A DNA stretch of 64,000 nt from Pandoraea sp. PE-S2T-3 (GTDB lineage Bacteria; Pseudomonadota; Gammaproteobacteria; Burkholderiales; Burkholderiaceae). Every line of letters starts with the position of its first letter. Position 1 is the stretch's first letter. The DNA is taken from NCBI RefSeq assembly GCF_002179965.1, contig NZ_NGUQ01000018.1, positions 496,001 to 560,000 on the forward strand. Reading direction: 5' to 3'. The position numbers and the translations under genes are program-made. This document shows, piece by piece, positions 1-11,794 of the stretch. The notes under the pieces are model-generated. The model was not told the DNA's origin, made no database searches, and saw only the letters and a list, made by a program, of their open reading frames with translations.

Positions 1-1
1 C

Positions 2-391
2 GAAGGCTTTGCCGAATCGGTGAGTCAGGAAGTTGCCGAGTTCGGTATCAGGACAGTCATCATCGAACCCGGCTCGATCAAAACAGATTTCGTCGCGAAC
101 ATTCGCTGGACGGAGGCGCTGCCCGATTATCAAAACAGCGTCGTCGGCAAGCTGCGCCAGCAAATCAAGGAAGTCGGCGACGAGCAGGCATCGGGCGATC
201 CGCAAAAAATGGCGGCCGCCATTTACGACGTCAGCCAGATGGCAACACCGCCGTTGCGTACCGTGCTGGGTGGCGACGCTTATGCAGTGCTCGAAGCGAG
301 CTACACGCGCAGTCTCGCCGCGCTGCAAGCCCAGAAGGCACTCGCTGAATCCGTCATGTTCGCCGGCAAGACCGGTTTCAATCCGCAGTAA
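2..391 (+). CDS. SDR-family oxidoreductase, C-terminal part
   Basis: The gene is cut by the left edge of the window; the frame is open from base 2 and gives about 129 residues. The visible part starts just after the usual YxxxK catalytic region. It reads GFAESVSQEV, then the EFGI...IEPG segment that follows the last Rossmann strands in classical short-chain dehydrogenases, and then the substrate-binding C-terminus. The catalytic and TGxxxGxG residues lie outside the window. A second, similar dehydrogenase starts 20 bases downstream on the same strand, so the two are probably co-transcribed tandem paralogues. The substrate cannot be told. The family call rests on the strong resemblance to the same region of the downstream gene. 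Confidence 0.8.
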   Translation, partial: EGFAESVSQEVAEFGIRTVIIEPGSIKTDFVANIRWTEALPDYQNSVVGKLRQQIKEVGDEQASGDPQKMAAAIYDVSQMATPPLRTVLGGDAYAVLEASYTRSLAALQAQKALAESVMFAGKTGFNPQ

Positions 392-411
392 ATCTGGAAG
401 GGATCACTATC

Positions 412-1278
412 ATGTCCAAAGTCTGGTTGATTACCGGTGCAGCGCGCGGGTTGGGTCGTTCGATCCTCGAAGCGGCACTCGAAGCGGGTGGCAAGGTGTT
501 GGCGACGGCACGCAATCCGGCGCAGCTTGCCGAGTTGAAGACGCAGTACAGCGCGTACGGCGACAAACTCGCGACGTTTTCACTCGACGTGACGAATGGC
601 GCACAGGCGAGCGACGCTGTTGCGGAAGCCGCACGCCGTTTCGGTCGGCTCGACGTACTCGTGAACAATGCGGGTTACGGTCATATCGAGCCGTTCGAGT
701 ACACGGCAGATGACGACTTTCGTGCGCAGATCGAGACCAATTTCTTTGGTGTCGTAAATCTCACGCGCGCGGCGATTCCCGTCATGCGAAGCCAGGGCGG
801 TGGTTACATTTTTCAAGTATCGTCGGTGGGTGGTCGTATCAGCACGCCGGGGCTTGCAGCCTATCAGGCCGCCAAATGGGCCGTCGGTGGATTCAGCGAT
901 GTCGTGGGCAAAGAAGTCGCCCCGTTCGGCATTCAGCTCTGCACGTTGGAACCCGGTGGGATGCGCACCGGCTGGGGCCACGAGGCGCGCGAAACGTTGC
1001 ACGATCTGCCTGCGGATTACCAAGCGTCGATGGGTGAGTTCAAGGCGTTGATCGATGCTTATGTCGGGCACGAAGTCGGTGACCCGCAGCGCATCGCGAA
1101 ACTGATTGCGCAACTCGCCACGCGCGCGAGCCTGCCGGCGCGTCTGGTATTGGGTTCAGATGCCTGGCAAGTGCTTGAAGCCGAGGAGCAGGCGCGTCAC
1201 GCGTCGATGCAAATCTGGAAACCCGTCACGCTGGCCGCCGATTTCGATTCGGCTGCCCCGGTGTGGCCTACGGAGTAA
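412..1278 (+). CDS. SDR-family NAD(P)-dependent oxidoreductase
   Basis: This is a complete 288-residue classical short-chain dehydrogenase/reductase. The cofactor motif TGAARGLG is at residues 8-15, the NNAG motif at 85-88, the catalytic Ser in QVSSVGG near 137-138, and the YQAAK catalytic pair is Y151 and K155. The C-terminus is longer than in the shortest members, as in the aldehyde/ketone-reducing group often annotated as oxidoreductases of unknown substrate. It lies between the partial SDR gene and a small NAD(P)-binding gene with 20- and 4-base gaps, which suggests one operon. The start ATG is close to a GGAAGGGAT purine stretch. The family is certain from the motifs; the substrate is unknown. 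Confidence 0.9.
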   Translation: MSKVWLITGAARGLGRSILEAALEAGGKVLATARNPAQLAELKTQYSAYGDKLATFSLDVTNGAQASDAVAEAARRFGRLDVLVNNAGYGHIEPFEYTADDDFRAQIETNFFGVVNLTRAAIPVMRSQGGGYIFQVSSVGGRISTPGLAAYQAAKWAVGGFSDVVGKEVAPFGIQLCTLEPGGMRTGWGHEARETLHDLPADYQASMGEFKALIDAYVGHEVGDPQRIAKLIAQLATRASLPARLVLGSDAWQVLEAEEQARHASMQIWKPVTLAADFDSAAPVWPTE

Positions 1279-1282
1279 CGTC

Positions 1283-1960
1283 ATGCGAATTGTCCTGTTC
1301 GGCGCGAGTGGCATGGTCGGCCAAGGCGCATTGCTCGCCTGCCTGAAGGCCTCGGATGTCACCGAGATCATCGTCGTCGGCAGGCAAGCGCTGCGGGGCC
1401 ACGACGATCCGCGCATCAAGGCCGTCGTGGTCCCCGATCTGAAGACCTTCGACGCGAGCGATGCGATATTCGCCAACGTCGATGCGTGCTTCTTCTGCAT
1501 CGGCGTCACGTCGTTTCGAATGGCAGAAGCGGACTATCGCGTCGTGACGTACGACCTGACGCTGCACATCGCTCAGCAATTGGTCGCCCGCAGCCCGGGC
1601 ATGGCGATGGTGTATGTGTCCGGCGCCGGGGCCGACAGCAGCGAGCGCGGCAAGACGATGTGGGCACGCGTGCGCGGGCAAACGGAAAACGCGTTGCAAC
1701 GTCTGCCCTTCGGTCGGGTGGCGATTTTCCGCCCGGCTGCCATCGTCCCCGAAGATGGCATCCAGTCGCGCACCACCAGCTATCGATGGCTGTATCTCGT
1801 GCTCAAACCGGTGCTGGCGCTGGTGCGCAGCGTCTCGCCGTCGGGTGTATTGACCACCCGCGTGATGGGCGACGCCATGCTCAATGTCGTTCGGCGCGGT
1901 GCCCCGGCAGCCATTCTTGCGCCGGTGGATATCTATCGGTTGTCGCTCGGTCAGACGTAA
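1283..1960 (+). CDS. small NAD(P)-binding (NmrA/epimerase-like) protein
   Basis: A 225-residue Rossmann-fold protein. It opens with MRIVLFGASGMVGQG, the GxxGxxG dinucleotide motif of atypical SDRs such as the NmrA, HSCARG and YbjT groups. YVSGAGADSS near the middle and RPAAIVPEDG after it match the nucleoside-diphosphate-sugar epimerase-like family, and the canonical YxxxK is absent. The open frame continues upstream, but the ATG here is 4 bases after the stop of the preceding SDR and gives the expected N-terminus, so translational coupling is likely. It may be a redox sensor or reductase; no substrate can be assigned. Confidence 0.85.
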   Translation: MRIVLFGASGMVGQGALLACLKASDVTEIIVVGRQALRGHDDPRIKAVVVPDLKTFDASDAIFANVDACFFCIGVTSFRMAEADYRVVTYDLTLHIAQQLVARSPGMAMVYVSGAGADSSERGKTMWARVRGQTENALQRLPFGRVAIFRPAAIVPEDGIQSRTTSYRWLYLVLKPVLALVRSVSPSGVLTTRVMGDAMLNVVRRGAPAAILAPVDIYRLSLGQT

Positions 1961-1967
1961 GTCGATC

Positions 1968-1997
1968 AGGGCGCGCAGTACCGCGCTGACGCGCCCT
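1968..1997. terminator. hairpin between convergent genes
   Basis: AGGGCGCG (1968-1975) is complementary to CGCGCCCT (1990-1997) across a 14-base loop. It lies 7 bases after the stop of the NAD(P)-binding gene and 25 bases from the stop of the convergent symporter gene. There is no strong T run, so it is a plausible but unproven bidirectional terminator. Confidence 0.5.
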
Positions 1998-2021
1998 AAT
2001 GGTTCGAACGGATCGAATGCC

Positions 2022-3368
2022 TCAGGCCGCGCGCTCCGCACCGATAGAAAGCTCACCCGGTGCCTCAGCGAAGGATGTCCCGTCGTCTTGCGGGTGAAGC
2101 CCCAGCGCGGCATCCAGCGACCACGCCTTGCCGGTCCACGGCCGCAGCGCCCCCTCCCACTTGGCAATCACCGCCGTCGCGACCGCATTGCCCACCACGT
2201 TGGTCATCGTGCGCCCCATGTCGGCAAACTGATCGATCGCCAGCAGCAACACCATTCCCTCGACAGGCAATCCGAACAGCGGCAGCGTCGCGGCAATAAC
2301 CACCATTGCGGCGCGCGGCACGCCGGCAATGCCCTTGCTCGTGAGCATCATCACGAAGAGCATCGAGAACTGTTGCTCCCAAGACAACGGGATGTTGTAG
2401 ACCTGCGCGATGAAGATCGATGCGAACGCCTGAAACATCATCGAGCCATCGAGATTGAACGAGTACGCCAGCGGCAAGATGAAGGAACTGATGCGCGGGC
2501 TGACACCGAACCGGGTGAGCTGCTCGATGGTCTTGGCATACGCCGCTTCACCGCTGGCCGTGCTGAAGGCAATGATCATCGGCTCGCGTATCAGTTTGAG
2601 CAGCGAGAACACCGACTTGCCGATGAAGCAATAGCCCGCCGTCAGAATGAGCCCCCACAGCAGCAACATGCCGAAATAGATCGCGCCGATGAACTTGGCG
2701 TAAATCAGCAACACGCCAAGCCCCTGCACTGCGACCACCGCCGCGATGGCGGAGAACACTCCCAGCGGCGCAACATACATCACGTAGCCGGTAATCTTGA
2801 GCATGATGGCAAACAGCTCCTCGATGCCCTGCACCACCTGCCCGGCCAGCTTCCCCCGCAGTGCGCCGATCGCCGTGCCGAAGAACACTGAGAACACGAG
2901 AATCGGCAGCACTTCGTTCTGTGCCATCGCCTGAAAAATACTCGCGGGCACGATATGCGCCACGAAGGAATGAATATTGAACGCCGAGGTGTTCAACCCC
3001 GTGGCGGTGTTCGCGGCGGGCACGCCCACATGCATCGAATGGCCGATCTGAAACACGTTGCTCAGCACCAGCCCAAGCGTCAGCGAGATGACCGAGGCGC
3101 AGAAAAACCACGTGAGTGCCTTGAGCCCCACTCGCCCGACGGCGCGTGCGTCGCCCATGCCTGCCAGACCGACGACGATGCCGCTGAAGACCAGCGGTGC
3201 AATGATCATCTTGATCAGGCGAAGAAAGATCTCCGTCATTAGCGAGAAGTAGCTCGCCGCGTTCTTGATAGCCTCCGGCCCCGATGCGAACTGATGGACG
3301 CATTGACCGGCAATGACCCCGGCGATCATGCCGGTAAGAATCATCAGCCCCAGTCGGTTGAATTTCAT
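2022..3368 (-). CDS. dicarboxylate/amino acid:cation symporter (SDF family)
   Basis: A 448-residue inner-membrane carrier of the DctA/GltP (DAACS, SDF) family, which imports C4-dicarboxylates or glutamate/aspartate with Na+ or H+. The family signatures are readable: the first hairpin region FSTASGEAAY (usually a serine-rich loop), NLDGSMMF for the NMDGT motif, KGIAGVPRAAMVV, and DQFADMGRTMTNVVGN for the substrate-binding helix with its Asp, Arg and Asn. A strong ribosome site, GAGGAG, precedes the ATG. The changed first loop (SGE instead of SSS) hints at a substrate other than succinate. The neighbouring PLP enzyme and racemase make an amino acid or sulfonate-like amino acid plausible, by inference only. 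Confidence 0.9.
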   Translation of the reverse strand: MKFNRLGLMILTGMIAGVIAGQCVHQFASGPEAIKNAASYFSLMTEIFLRLIKMIIAPLVFSGIVVGLAGMGDARAVGRVGLKALTWFFCASVISLTLGLVLSNVFQIGHSMHVGVPAANTATGLNTSAFNIHSFVAHIVPASIFQAMAQNEVLPILVFSVFFGTAIGALRGKLAGQVVQGIEELFAIMLKITGYVMYVAPLGVFSAIAAVVAVQGLGVLLIYAKFIGAIYFGMLLLWGLILTAGYCFIGKSVFSLLKLIREPMIIAFSTASGEAAYAKTIEQLTRFGVSPRISSFILPLAYSFNLDGSMMFQAFASIFIAQVYNIPLSWEQQFSMLFVMMLTSKGIAGVPRAAMVVIAATLPLFGLPVEGMVLLLAIDQFADMGRTMTNVVGNAVATAVIAKWEGALRPWTGKAWSLDAALGLHPQDDGTSFAEAPGELSIGAERAA

Positions 3369-3556
3369 TCCAGTCTCCTCGACGAGGCGCAGGCAAATGC
3401 GACAGGCGCACGCGTCCCGGCACCTTGGGGCCAGCGCCCCGGCGCATTGCGTTTCGTCTTTGTGTGATGTGGGAAGTACCGGCGCGCTCTCCGCGCGCCG
3501 CGCGCCACCCCGGAAAATCGCTGCCCCGGATGCGCGCGGCGGCGCGGCAAGCGGGA

Positions 3557-4588
3557 TCAGCGCTGTCGTGTGTCGGACGACGGCGAGAGGACCGTGTCGA
3601 AGGTGTCCATGTAGCCGAACAGCGCCGCACTGCCACCGGTGTGAACGAACACGATCGTTTCGTCGGCGCCGAAGTGCCCCTTGCGAATCAAGTCGATCAG
3701 CCCCGCCATGCCCTTGCCGGAGTACACCGGATCGAACAGCAGGCCCTCGGTTCGCGCGGCGAGCGAGACGGCTTCGACCATGCCCGGGGTCGGCAAGCCA
3801 TAGCCGGCGCCCACGTAGTCGCAGTTGGCCATCACGCGCTCACGCCGGACGGCGTCGCCCATGCCGAGCAATTCGGCCGTTTCGCACGCCAGCTTGTGAA
3901 CATTGTTTTCCTGCACCTCGCGCGGGGCGCGCACGCCGATACCCAGAACGTCGATCCCACTGCGCATGCCTTCAAAGCCGGCGACGAGCCCGGCCTGCGT
4001 GCCGGCGCTGCCGGTGGCGTGCACAACGCGATCGATACGGATCTGCTGCTCATTGGCCTGCGCAACGATCTCCAGCGCGCAGTTGACGTAGCCGAGCGCG
4101 CCGATGCTGTTCGAACCGCCACCCGGAATGATGTACGGCACACCGCCTTGCGCACGCACCTCTTCGGCAACGGCGGTCATCGCGGCGTTCATGTCGGTGC
4201 CGCCGGCATAGGTGCGCGTGGGTGCGCCGAACAACCGGTCGAGGAATACGTTGCCGGAGTTGCGATAGTCGTGCGCCTCATTGCCCGTGCGGTCTTCCAG
4301 CAGGATGATGCAGCGCATGCCGAGGCGGGCAGCCGCTGCCGCCGTCTGGCGCGCGTGATTCGACTGCGTGGCGCCTTGCGTGATGACCGTGTCGGCTCCT
4401 TTGACGAGGGCATCGGCCATCAGGAATTCCAGCTTGCGGGTCTTGTTGCCGCCCGTGGCCAGCCCGGTGCAATCGTCGCGTTTGATGTACAGACGCGGAC
4501 CGCCGAGGTGTTCGCTCAGGCGCGACATCGGTTCAAGCGGCGTGTTCAGATGGCCCAGACGGACGCGGGGAAATTTGGAGAGGTGCAT
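3557..4588 (-). CDS. D-cysteine desulfhydrase-like PLP enzyme
   Basis: A 343-residue fold-type II PLP enzyme of the D-cysteine desulfhydrase / ACC-deaminase / L-cysteate sulfo-lyase group. The PLP lysine sits in GGNKTRKLE (K49). [15 protein letters not shown] is the phosphate-binding region, and [11 protein letters not shown] is the typical C-terminal signature. Start choice: the open frame runs on upstream, but [19 protein letters not shown] is the conserved N-terminus of the family. In the family, members break D-cysteine to pyruvate, sulfide and ammonia, or cysteate to pyruvate, sulfite and ammonia. The sequence alone does not separate these two. It is followed downstream by a symporter gene and preceded by a racemase-family gene on the same strand, a likely three-gene unit for importing and deaminating an amino acid. 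Confidence 0.85.
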   Translation of the reverse strand: MHLSKFPRVRLGHLNTPLEPMSRLSEHLGGPRLYIKRDDCTGLATGGNKTRKLEFLMADALVKGADTVITQGATQSNHARQTAAAAARLGMRCIILLEDRTGNEAHDYRNSGNVFLDRLFGAPTRTYAGGTDMNAAMTAVAEEVRAQGGVPYIIPGGGSNSIGALGYVNCALEIVAQANEQQIRIDRVVHATGSAGTQAGLVAGFEGMRSGIDVLGIGVRAPREVQENNVHKLACETAELLGMGDAVRRERVMANCDYVGAGYGLPTPGMVEAVSLAARTEGLLFDPVYSGKGMAGLIDLIRKGHFGADETIVFVHTGGSAALFGYMDTFDTVLSPSSDTRQR

Positions 4589-4608
4589 AGCGATTCTCTG
4601 GTGATGAA

Positions 4609-5346
4609 TCAGTAGGTGGCGGGAAAGAGTTCGTTGCCGCGCGCGTATTGCACGCAACGTTGTGCGAGGTTCTCGGTGGCGTCGATCAGCGGACGGCCGG
4701 TATCGCCCGCGTGCAGCACGAGCGGCACTTCCGTGCAGGCGGCGATGAGCACGTCGGCACCCGCGGCGACCAACGCGTCGGCGAGCGTCTTCATGCCGAT
4801 GCGTGCGTCGTCCGAGGGGCCGGCTGTCTTGATCCGGTAAAGCAGCGCAGCGAATTCCGCCAGCAAGGGGTCTGGCAGGACCACGGCCTGCCTGCCGCGC
4901 CGTGTGAGCGCGCGCTGATAGATGCCTGCGCTCAGGCAGCCGGGGGCGGCGAGCAACCCCACGCGCAAGGCATTCGGTTGCGTTCGGACGCAGGCGTCGC
5001 ACGCTTCGTCGATCATGCTCACGAAGGGAATCGAGATCGCCGCACGGATCGCACCGGCAAAGGCGTGCGCCGTGTTGCACGCCATCACGAGAAAGTCGGC
5101 GCCACTGCGCTGCAAACCCCGTGCGGTCTCGGCCAGTGCCATCGCGGGAGACTCGCCATTGCCCAGAATGGCGCGGTTTCTGTCGGGAATCTTCGGGTTG
5201 GAATCCACCAGCACGCGCAGATGATCCTGCTCGGTGTCGACCGGCGTCGCCAACGTAATCTTCGCGAGAAGATCGGCGGTCGCCATCGGACCCATGCCCC
5301 CGATAACGCCGACGACCCACGTTCGTGCGGCATGTGTTTCGCTCAT
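4609..5346 (-). CDS. aspartate/glutamate racemase-family protein
   Basis: A 245-residue protein with the two active-site cysteines of cofactor-independent amino acid racemases: MACNTAH near the middle and ACTEVP near the C-terminus. The N-terminal [12 protein letters not shown] is the diagnostic start of the YgeA/RacD Asp/Glu racemase branch. ATG at 5346 was chosen over the longer open frame because GAGGAAG lies just upstream and the family start follows. The gene reads away from the LysR gene and into the PLP desulfhydrase gene, 20 bases on. Within that unit it may convert an L-amino acid to the D-form used by the lyase, or the reverse; this is inference from order. Confidence 0.88.
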   Translation of the reverse strand: MSETHAARTWVVGVIGGMGPMATADLLAKITLATPVDTEQDHLRVLVDSNPKIPDRNRAILGNGESPAMALAETARGLQRSGADFLVMACNTAHAFAGAIRAAISIPFVSMIDEACDACVRTQPNALRVGLLAAPGCLSAGIYQRALTRRGRQAVVLPDPLLAEFAALLYRIKTAGPSDDARIGMKTLADALVAAGADVLIAACTEVPLVLHAGDTGRPLIDATENLAQRCVQYARGNELFPATY

Positions 5347-5399
5347 TGCTTCCTCTGTATACGTGTTGATGCAAACGATTCTAAGCAGCGAAAAAATGA

Positions 5400-5416
5400 G
5401 ATTCCAATGACGAATC
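5400..5416. promoter_or_regulatory. LysR-type operator (T-N11-A box)
   Basis: GATTC-N7-GAATC is a perfect 5-base dyad containing the T-N11-A core of LysR binding sites. It sits in the 197-base divergent region, 54 bases before the racemase gene and 128 bases before the LysR gene. This is where a LysR activator of the racemase-lyase-symporter unit would bind while repressing itself. Confidence 0.5.
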
Positions 5417-5543
5417 GAACGCCAACTATGCGAGACCGGAATAGTTTTTCGCGTGCGCCAGCGAGTCGAAAATTTCCAGTTGACAATCACCGGGGCGCGC
5501 GGCAAATCTCGGGGAATTCGAATGGAACGCCTGAGGCACCCCA

Positions 5544-6503
5544 ATGGAGTTGAGACTGCTCGAGGACTTTCTCGCGGTCGCGCGACTGCGAAATTTTTCG
5601 CAGGCCTGCGTGGCACGGCACATGACGCAATCGGCCTTGAGCCGCCGGATCAAGGCGCTGGAGTTGTGGTACGGCGTGCCGCTCATCGACCGCACGTCGT
5701 ATCCCGTCATGCTGACGAGTGCAGGCGCGGCATTCCTGCCGCTGGCCGAACAGATCGTCGCAGACCTGTACCGGAGCCGCCGCGAAGCCATCGCATCGCG
5801 CGAGGCCGCAGGTGGCACGCTCAAGTTCGCGATGCCGCACTCGCTCGCGATCTACTTCTTTCCCAACTGGTGGCGCGAGCAGAGACACGACGCCGCCCAA
5901 CGCGCGTCGGTGGTGGCCGCCGATCTCGACGAGTGCGTGGATTTGCTGCTGAGCGGCGCTTGCCAATTCGCGCTGTGTTACTGCCACCCGCGCATTCCCA
6001 ACCTGCTGGCAAAATCGTCGCTGCGGGGGATGCAGGTCGGACAAACGACCCTCGTGCCAGTGTCGGCTCTGACGGCCGACGGTGCGCCGCGTTATCCCCT
6101 GCCGCCGAAAGACGGGGACGCCTTGCCATTGCTGGCCTATTCGAGCGACTCGTTTCTGGGAAAAGTGACGGCAGCGTTGCACGCAGAACTGGAAACGCGC
6201 TTCCCGCTGGCGTTGCGCTACGAAAGTGCGCTCGTCGAAGCCCTCAAGGTGGAGGCCCTGCTCGGGGAAGGCGTCGCGTGGCTGCCCGAAGGCATGATCG
6301 AGACCGAACTACGCGCGGGAACCCTCGGTATCGTGGGCGAGCCCGATAGCGCAGCACGTCTCGAAATCTGGCTTTTCGCGTCGAACACGTTTGTCCCTCA
6401 CGGCCGCGGCGATGAGCCTTCGTTCCTGCGCGAGCTTCGGCGTTCGGGGGGCGTGGATGATATGGGGGGCGGCGCGGGCGCGGGTGTCGATGACACCGCA
6501 TGA
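5544..6503 (+). CDS. LysR-family transcriptional regulator
   Basis: A 319-residue LTTR. The N-terminal winged helix-turn-helix is clear: MELRLLEDFLAVARLRNFSQ, then AC.ARHMTQSALSRRIKALE as the recognition region, then LIDRTSYPVMLTSAG. It is followed by a periplasmic-binding-like effector domain (residues about 90-300). The last 25 residues are Gly/Asp-rich and probably disordered. It is transcribed divergently from the racemase/D-cysteine desulfhydrase/symporter unit, with a T-N11-A dyad between them, so it most likely controls that unit. The effector is unknown; an amino acid handled by the lyase is the natural candidate. Confidence 0.92.
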   Translation: MELRLLEDFLAVARLRNFSQACVARHMTQSALSRRIKALELWYGVPLIDRTSYPVMLTSAGAAFLPLAEQIVADLYRSRREAIASREAAGGTLKFAMPHSLAIYFFPNWWREQRHDAAQRASVVAADLDECVDLLLSGACQFALCYCHPRIPNLLAKSSLRGMQVGQTTLVPVSALTADGAPRYPLPPKDGDALPLLAYSSDSFLGKVTAALHAELETRFPLALRYESALVEALKVEALLGEGVAWLPEGMIETELRAGTLGIVGEPDSAARLEIWLFASNTFVPHGRGDEPSFLRELRRSGGVDDMGGGAGAGVDDTA

Positions 6504-6557
6504 GGTCGCGGATCACGGCACCGTCTCGTAAAACCAGTGAATTAAGCAACGAAACAA

Positions 6558-6590
6558 AAAACCCCGAGAGCGTAAAGCCTTCGGGGTTTT
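6558..6590. terminator. bidirectional rho-independent terminator
   Basis: AAAACCCCGA (6558-6567) pairs with TCGGGGTTTT (6581-6590) around a 13-base loop. T runs on both strands make it usable in both directions. It separates the LysR gene from the convergent ssb gene. Confidence 0.85.
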
Positions 6591-6638
6591 GGTCAAGCGT
6601 ACTACGTGGGTAAGCTTTAGGTCAGCTTCAGGTTAGCT

Positions 6639-7169
6639 TCAGAACGGGATATCGTCGTCCATGTCGTCGAAGCCGCCCGACTGCTTGGCCGGGGCTTGTT
6701 GGCGAGCACCGCCGCCGCCACCGCCACCACCTGCACCGCCGCCGCGCGAGTAACCGCCGCCGCCGCCACCGCCGCCTTCGTCGCCACCGCCACGCGAATA
6801 GCCACCGCCACCGCCGCCACCACCGCCCTCACCACCGCGGCCACCCAGCATTTGCATCTGGTCAGCCACGATATCCGTGCTGTAACGGTCCGTGCCGTCC
6901 TGCGCTTGGTACTTGCGCGTGCGGATCTTGCCCTCGATGTACACCGACGAGCCCTTCTTCAGGTACTCATTGACGATTTCCGCCAGACGGCCGAAGAACG
7001 ACACGCGATGCCATTCGGTCATCTCCTTGAATTCGCCAGACTGCTTGTCCTTATAGCGGTCGGTCGTCGCAAGACGAATGTTCGCTACAGCATCGCCGCT
7101 AGGCAGGTAGCGGACTTCGGGATCGGCGCCCAGATTGCCGACCAGGATGACTTTGTTGACTGATGCCAT
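6639..7169 (-). CDS. ssb: single-stranded DNA-binding protein
   Basis: A 176-residue SSB. Residues 1-110 are the OB fold, starting [20 protein letters not shown] and containing [15 protein letters not shown] and [16 protein letters not shown]. The linker (about 111-160) is almost pure glycine with a few Arg-Gly-Tyr islands. The C-terminus ends DDMDDDIPF, the acidic tip that docks replication, recombination and repair enzymes. It acts as a tetramer coating single strands during replication and repair. It follows an MFS gene by 30 bases on the same strand, and uvrA diverges upstream of that gene, an ssb-MFS-uvrA grouping common in Betaproteobacteria. Confidence 0.98.
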   Translation of the reverse strand: MASVNKVILVGNLGADPEVRYLPSGDAVANIRLATTDRYKDKQSGEFKEMTEWHRVSFFGRLAEIVNEYLKKGSSVYIEGKIRTRKYQAQDGTDRYSTDIVADQMQMLGGRGGEGGGGGGGGGYSRGGGDEGGGGGGGGYSRGGGAGGGGGGGGARQQAPAKQSGGFDDMDDDIPF

Positions 7170-7199
7170 GAAACTTTCTCCGGAATTGCTGAAATCCGC

Positions 7200-8423
7200 T
7201 CAGGATTGACGAGGCGCAGGAGGCCTCATCGGTGCGGCGATTATAAGCCACACGAAAGCGCCCGCTGCACAAGTCAGGAATATTGCGTTCTGACCGTAGT
7301 GGGTCATAAGAAAACCCCCTAGTGCGCCGCCACAGAACAGACCCAGCGCCTGCGTCGTATTGTAGACGCCCACCGCCGCACCCTTGCGCTGCCCCGGCGC
7401 AAGCTTCGACACCAGCGACGGCTGCGAGGCTTCCAGCACATTGAATCCAAGGAAATAAACGAACAGCACGACCGCTATCACGGCCACCGTCGGCGGCAAT
7501 CCGCCCAGCGCCAATTGCGCAATCGCGACCAGCGCAATCGCCGAGAGCAGCACCATCTTCATCTTGCCGCGCTTTTCCGCCGCAATGATCGCCGGCACCA
7601 TCGCCACGAACGACAGCCCCATCACCGGCAGATAAATCTCCCAATGCTGCGCGACCGGCAGGCCTGCCGCCACCAGCATGCGCGGCATCGCCACGAACAG
7701 CGCCGTCTGCGTCGCGTGCAACACGAAAACGCCGAAGTTCAGGCGCAGCAATTCCGGGTTGTGCAGCACTTCGGAAAACGGCGCGGGGCCAGCCTTGGCG
7801 TGCACCGGCGGCGTGGGCACCACCCACAGCACGACGAAGATCGCGACCACCGCCAGAATGCCGATGGCGGAGAACAGGCCGCTCATGCCCAGCCAGTGAT
7901 ACAGGAACGGGGCGCATACGATGGCCACGGCGAACGACACGCCGATGCTGCCGCCGATCATCGCCATCGCCTTGGTCCGGTTGGCGTCGCTCGTCAGGTC
8001 GGCCACGCAGGCCATCACGGCTGACGAAATCGCCCCGGCCCCCTGAATGGCCCGTCCGACGATAATCCACGTCAGGTCGTGCGCCATGGCGGCAATCAGC
8101 GAGCCAATCGCAAACACGATCAGGCCGAAAATGATGACCGGCTTGCGCCCGATCCGGTCAGACGCCCAGCCGTATGGGATGTACAGCAGCGACTGCGTCA
8201 GGCCGTAGATGCCGATGGCCAGCCCGACGAGAAAGGTGTTGTTGCCGCCGGGAATCGTCTGCGCAAAGACAGAGAACACCGGCATGATCAGGAACAGGCC
8301 AAGCATGCGCAGCGCGAAAATGCTCGCCAGCGAGGCACTCGCGCGCACTTCTAGCGGAGTCATGCGGCCACCACGGCCGCTCGTCGTGGCAGGGGATGCG
8401 GAAGTCACGGAATCGGTAGACAT
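7200..8423 (-). CDS. MFS transporter (YajR-like)
   Basis: A 407-residue, 12-helix major facilitator. The loop between helices 2 and 3 has the motif-A sequence GWASDRIGRKPV, and GRAIQGAGAISSAVMA is motif-C-like for drug/H+ antiporters. An Ala-Gly-Gln-Arg loop, KLAPGQRKGAAVGVYNTTQ, near helix 9 is typical of the YajR group. ATG at 8423 is chosen because CAGGACG lies at the right distance and the N-terminus leads into helix 1; the open frame continues upstream without SD support. It sits between uvrA (divergent) and ssb. An export role is likely and the substrate is unknown. Confidence 0.9.
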   Translation of the reverse strand: MSTDSVTSASPATTSGRGGRMTPLEVRASASLASIFALRMLGLFLIMPVFSVFAQTIPGGNNTFLVGLAIGIYGLTQSLLYIPYGWASDRIGRKPVIIFGLIVFAIGSLIAAMAHDLTWIIVGRAIQGAGAISSAVMACVADLTSDANRTKAMAMIGGSIGVSFAVAIVCAPFLYHWLGMSGLFSAIGILAVVAIFVVLWVVPTPPVHAKAGPAPFSEVLHNPELLRLNFGVFVLHATQTALFVAMPRMLVAAGLPVAQHWEIYLPVMGLSFVAMVPAIIAAEKRGKMKMVLLSAIALVAIAQLALGGLPPTVAVIAVVLFVYFLGFNVLEASQPSLVSKLAPGQRKGAAVGVYNTTQALGLFCGGALGGFLMTHYGQNAIFLTCAAGAFVWLIIAAPMRPPAPRQS

Positions 8424-8888
8424 TACGTCCTGAGAGATGAAAAAGCTCGTCCAGCCTCGGGTTGATCTGATGGATTGCCTGCTCGACTGCTCGATCACGG
8501 CGCCGCGAAACCACCCGTGCAAGGCCCTCTCGGGGGCCATCTGCCCGATGTCGGGCGGTATGTCGCACGGTATGTCGCGCTGCTGCGGGGCGTGCCTCTG
8601 GTAATCGGGCCGTTCGTCCCCATCTGTCCCCACGTTGGCAACCCGCCCGCACTGTGCGATCAGCAGGTTCTGCCCCAGAAATCAAACTTAGGTATATTAG
8701 CAGGTTTAGCCGCCCGGATTTCCCCCCTGCGGTCCGCCCGACCGCTCCCGCCGCCTGTTGTGCCGATGCCCGGCTTCGCCGTGCCGGCGTGGCCTGACGA
8801 CCCGGGAAACCAGGGCTCTTGGGGGCCGGAACCCGCTCCCGCGACAATTCGCCGCGCGGGTTCATCGGCGACGACTCCGGAACCGTCA
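8424..8888. promoter_or_regulatory. 465-base divergent region ahead of uvrA
   Basis: No convincing gene lies here. The plus frame that is open into uvrA has no ribosome site and no family match before residue 1 of UvrA. The best promoter element is a TATATT hexamer at 8693-8698 on the plus strand, within an AT-rich patch (8680-8705), about 190 bases ahead of uvrA. I could not find a LexA-box palindrome (CTGT-N8-ACAG), so SOS control of this uvrA is not supported by eye. Confidence 0.4.
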
Positions 8889-11753
<2,865 letters not shown>

Positions 11754-11794
11754 GCGCAAGTTCAGCGATAGGTTTTTGACAAGGACGTCAACGC

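Noticed and set aside
1268-2167. 299-residue minus-strand open frame across the NAD(P)-binding gene
   Set aside because: Antisense shadow of a coding region in high-GC DNA; Arg/His-rich, with no recognisable domain.
8475-8888. Upstream extension of the uvrA frame by 138 residues
   Set aside because: Composition is Pro/Arg-rich, there is no ribosome site, and conserved UvrA begins at [11 protein letters not shown] (8889).
8424-8888. LexA box before uvrA
   Set aside because: I looked for CTGT-N8-ACAG on both strands and did not see one.
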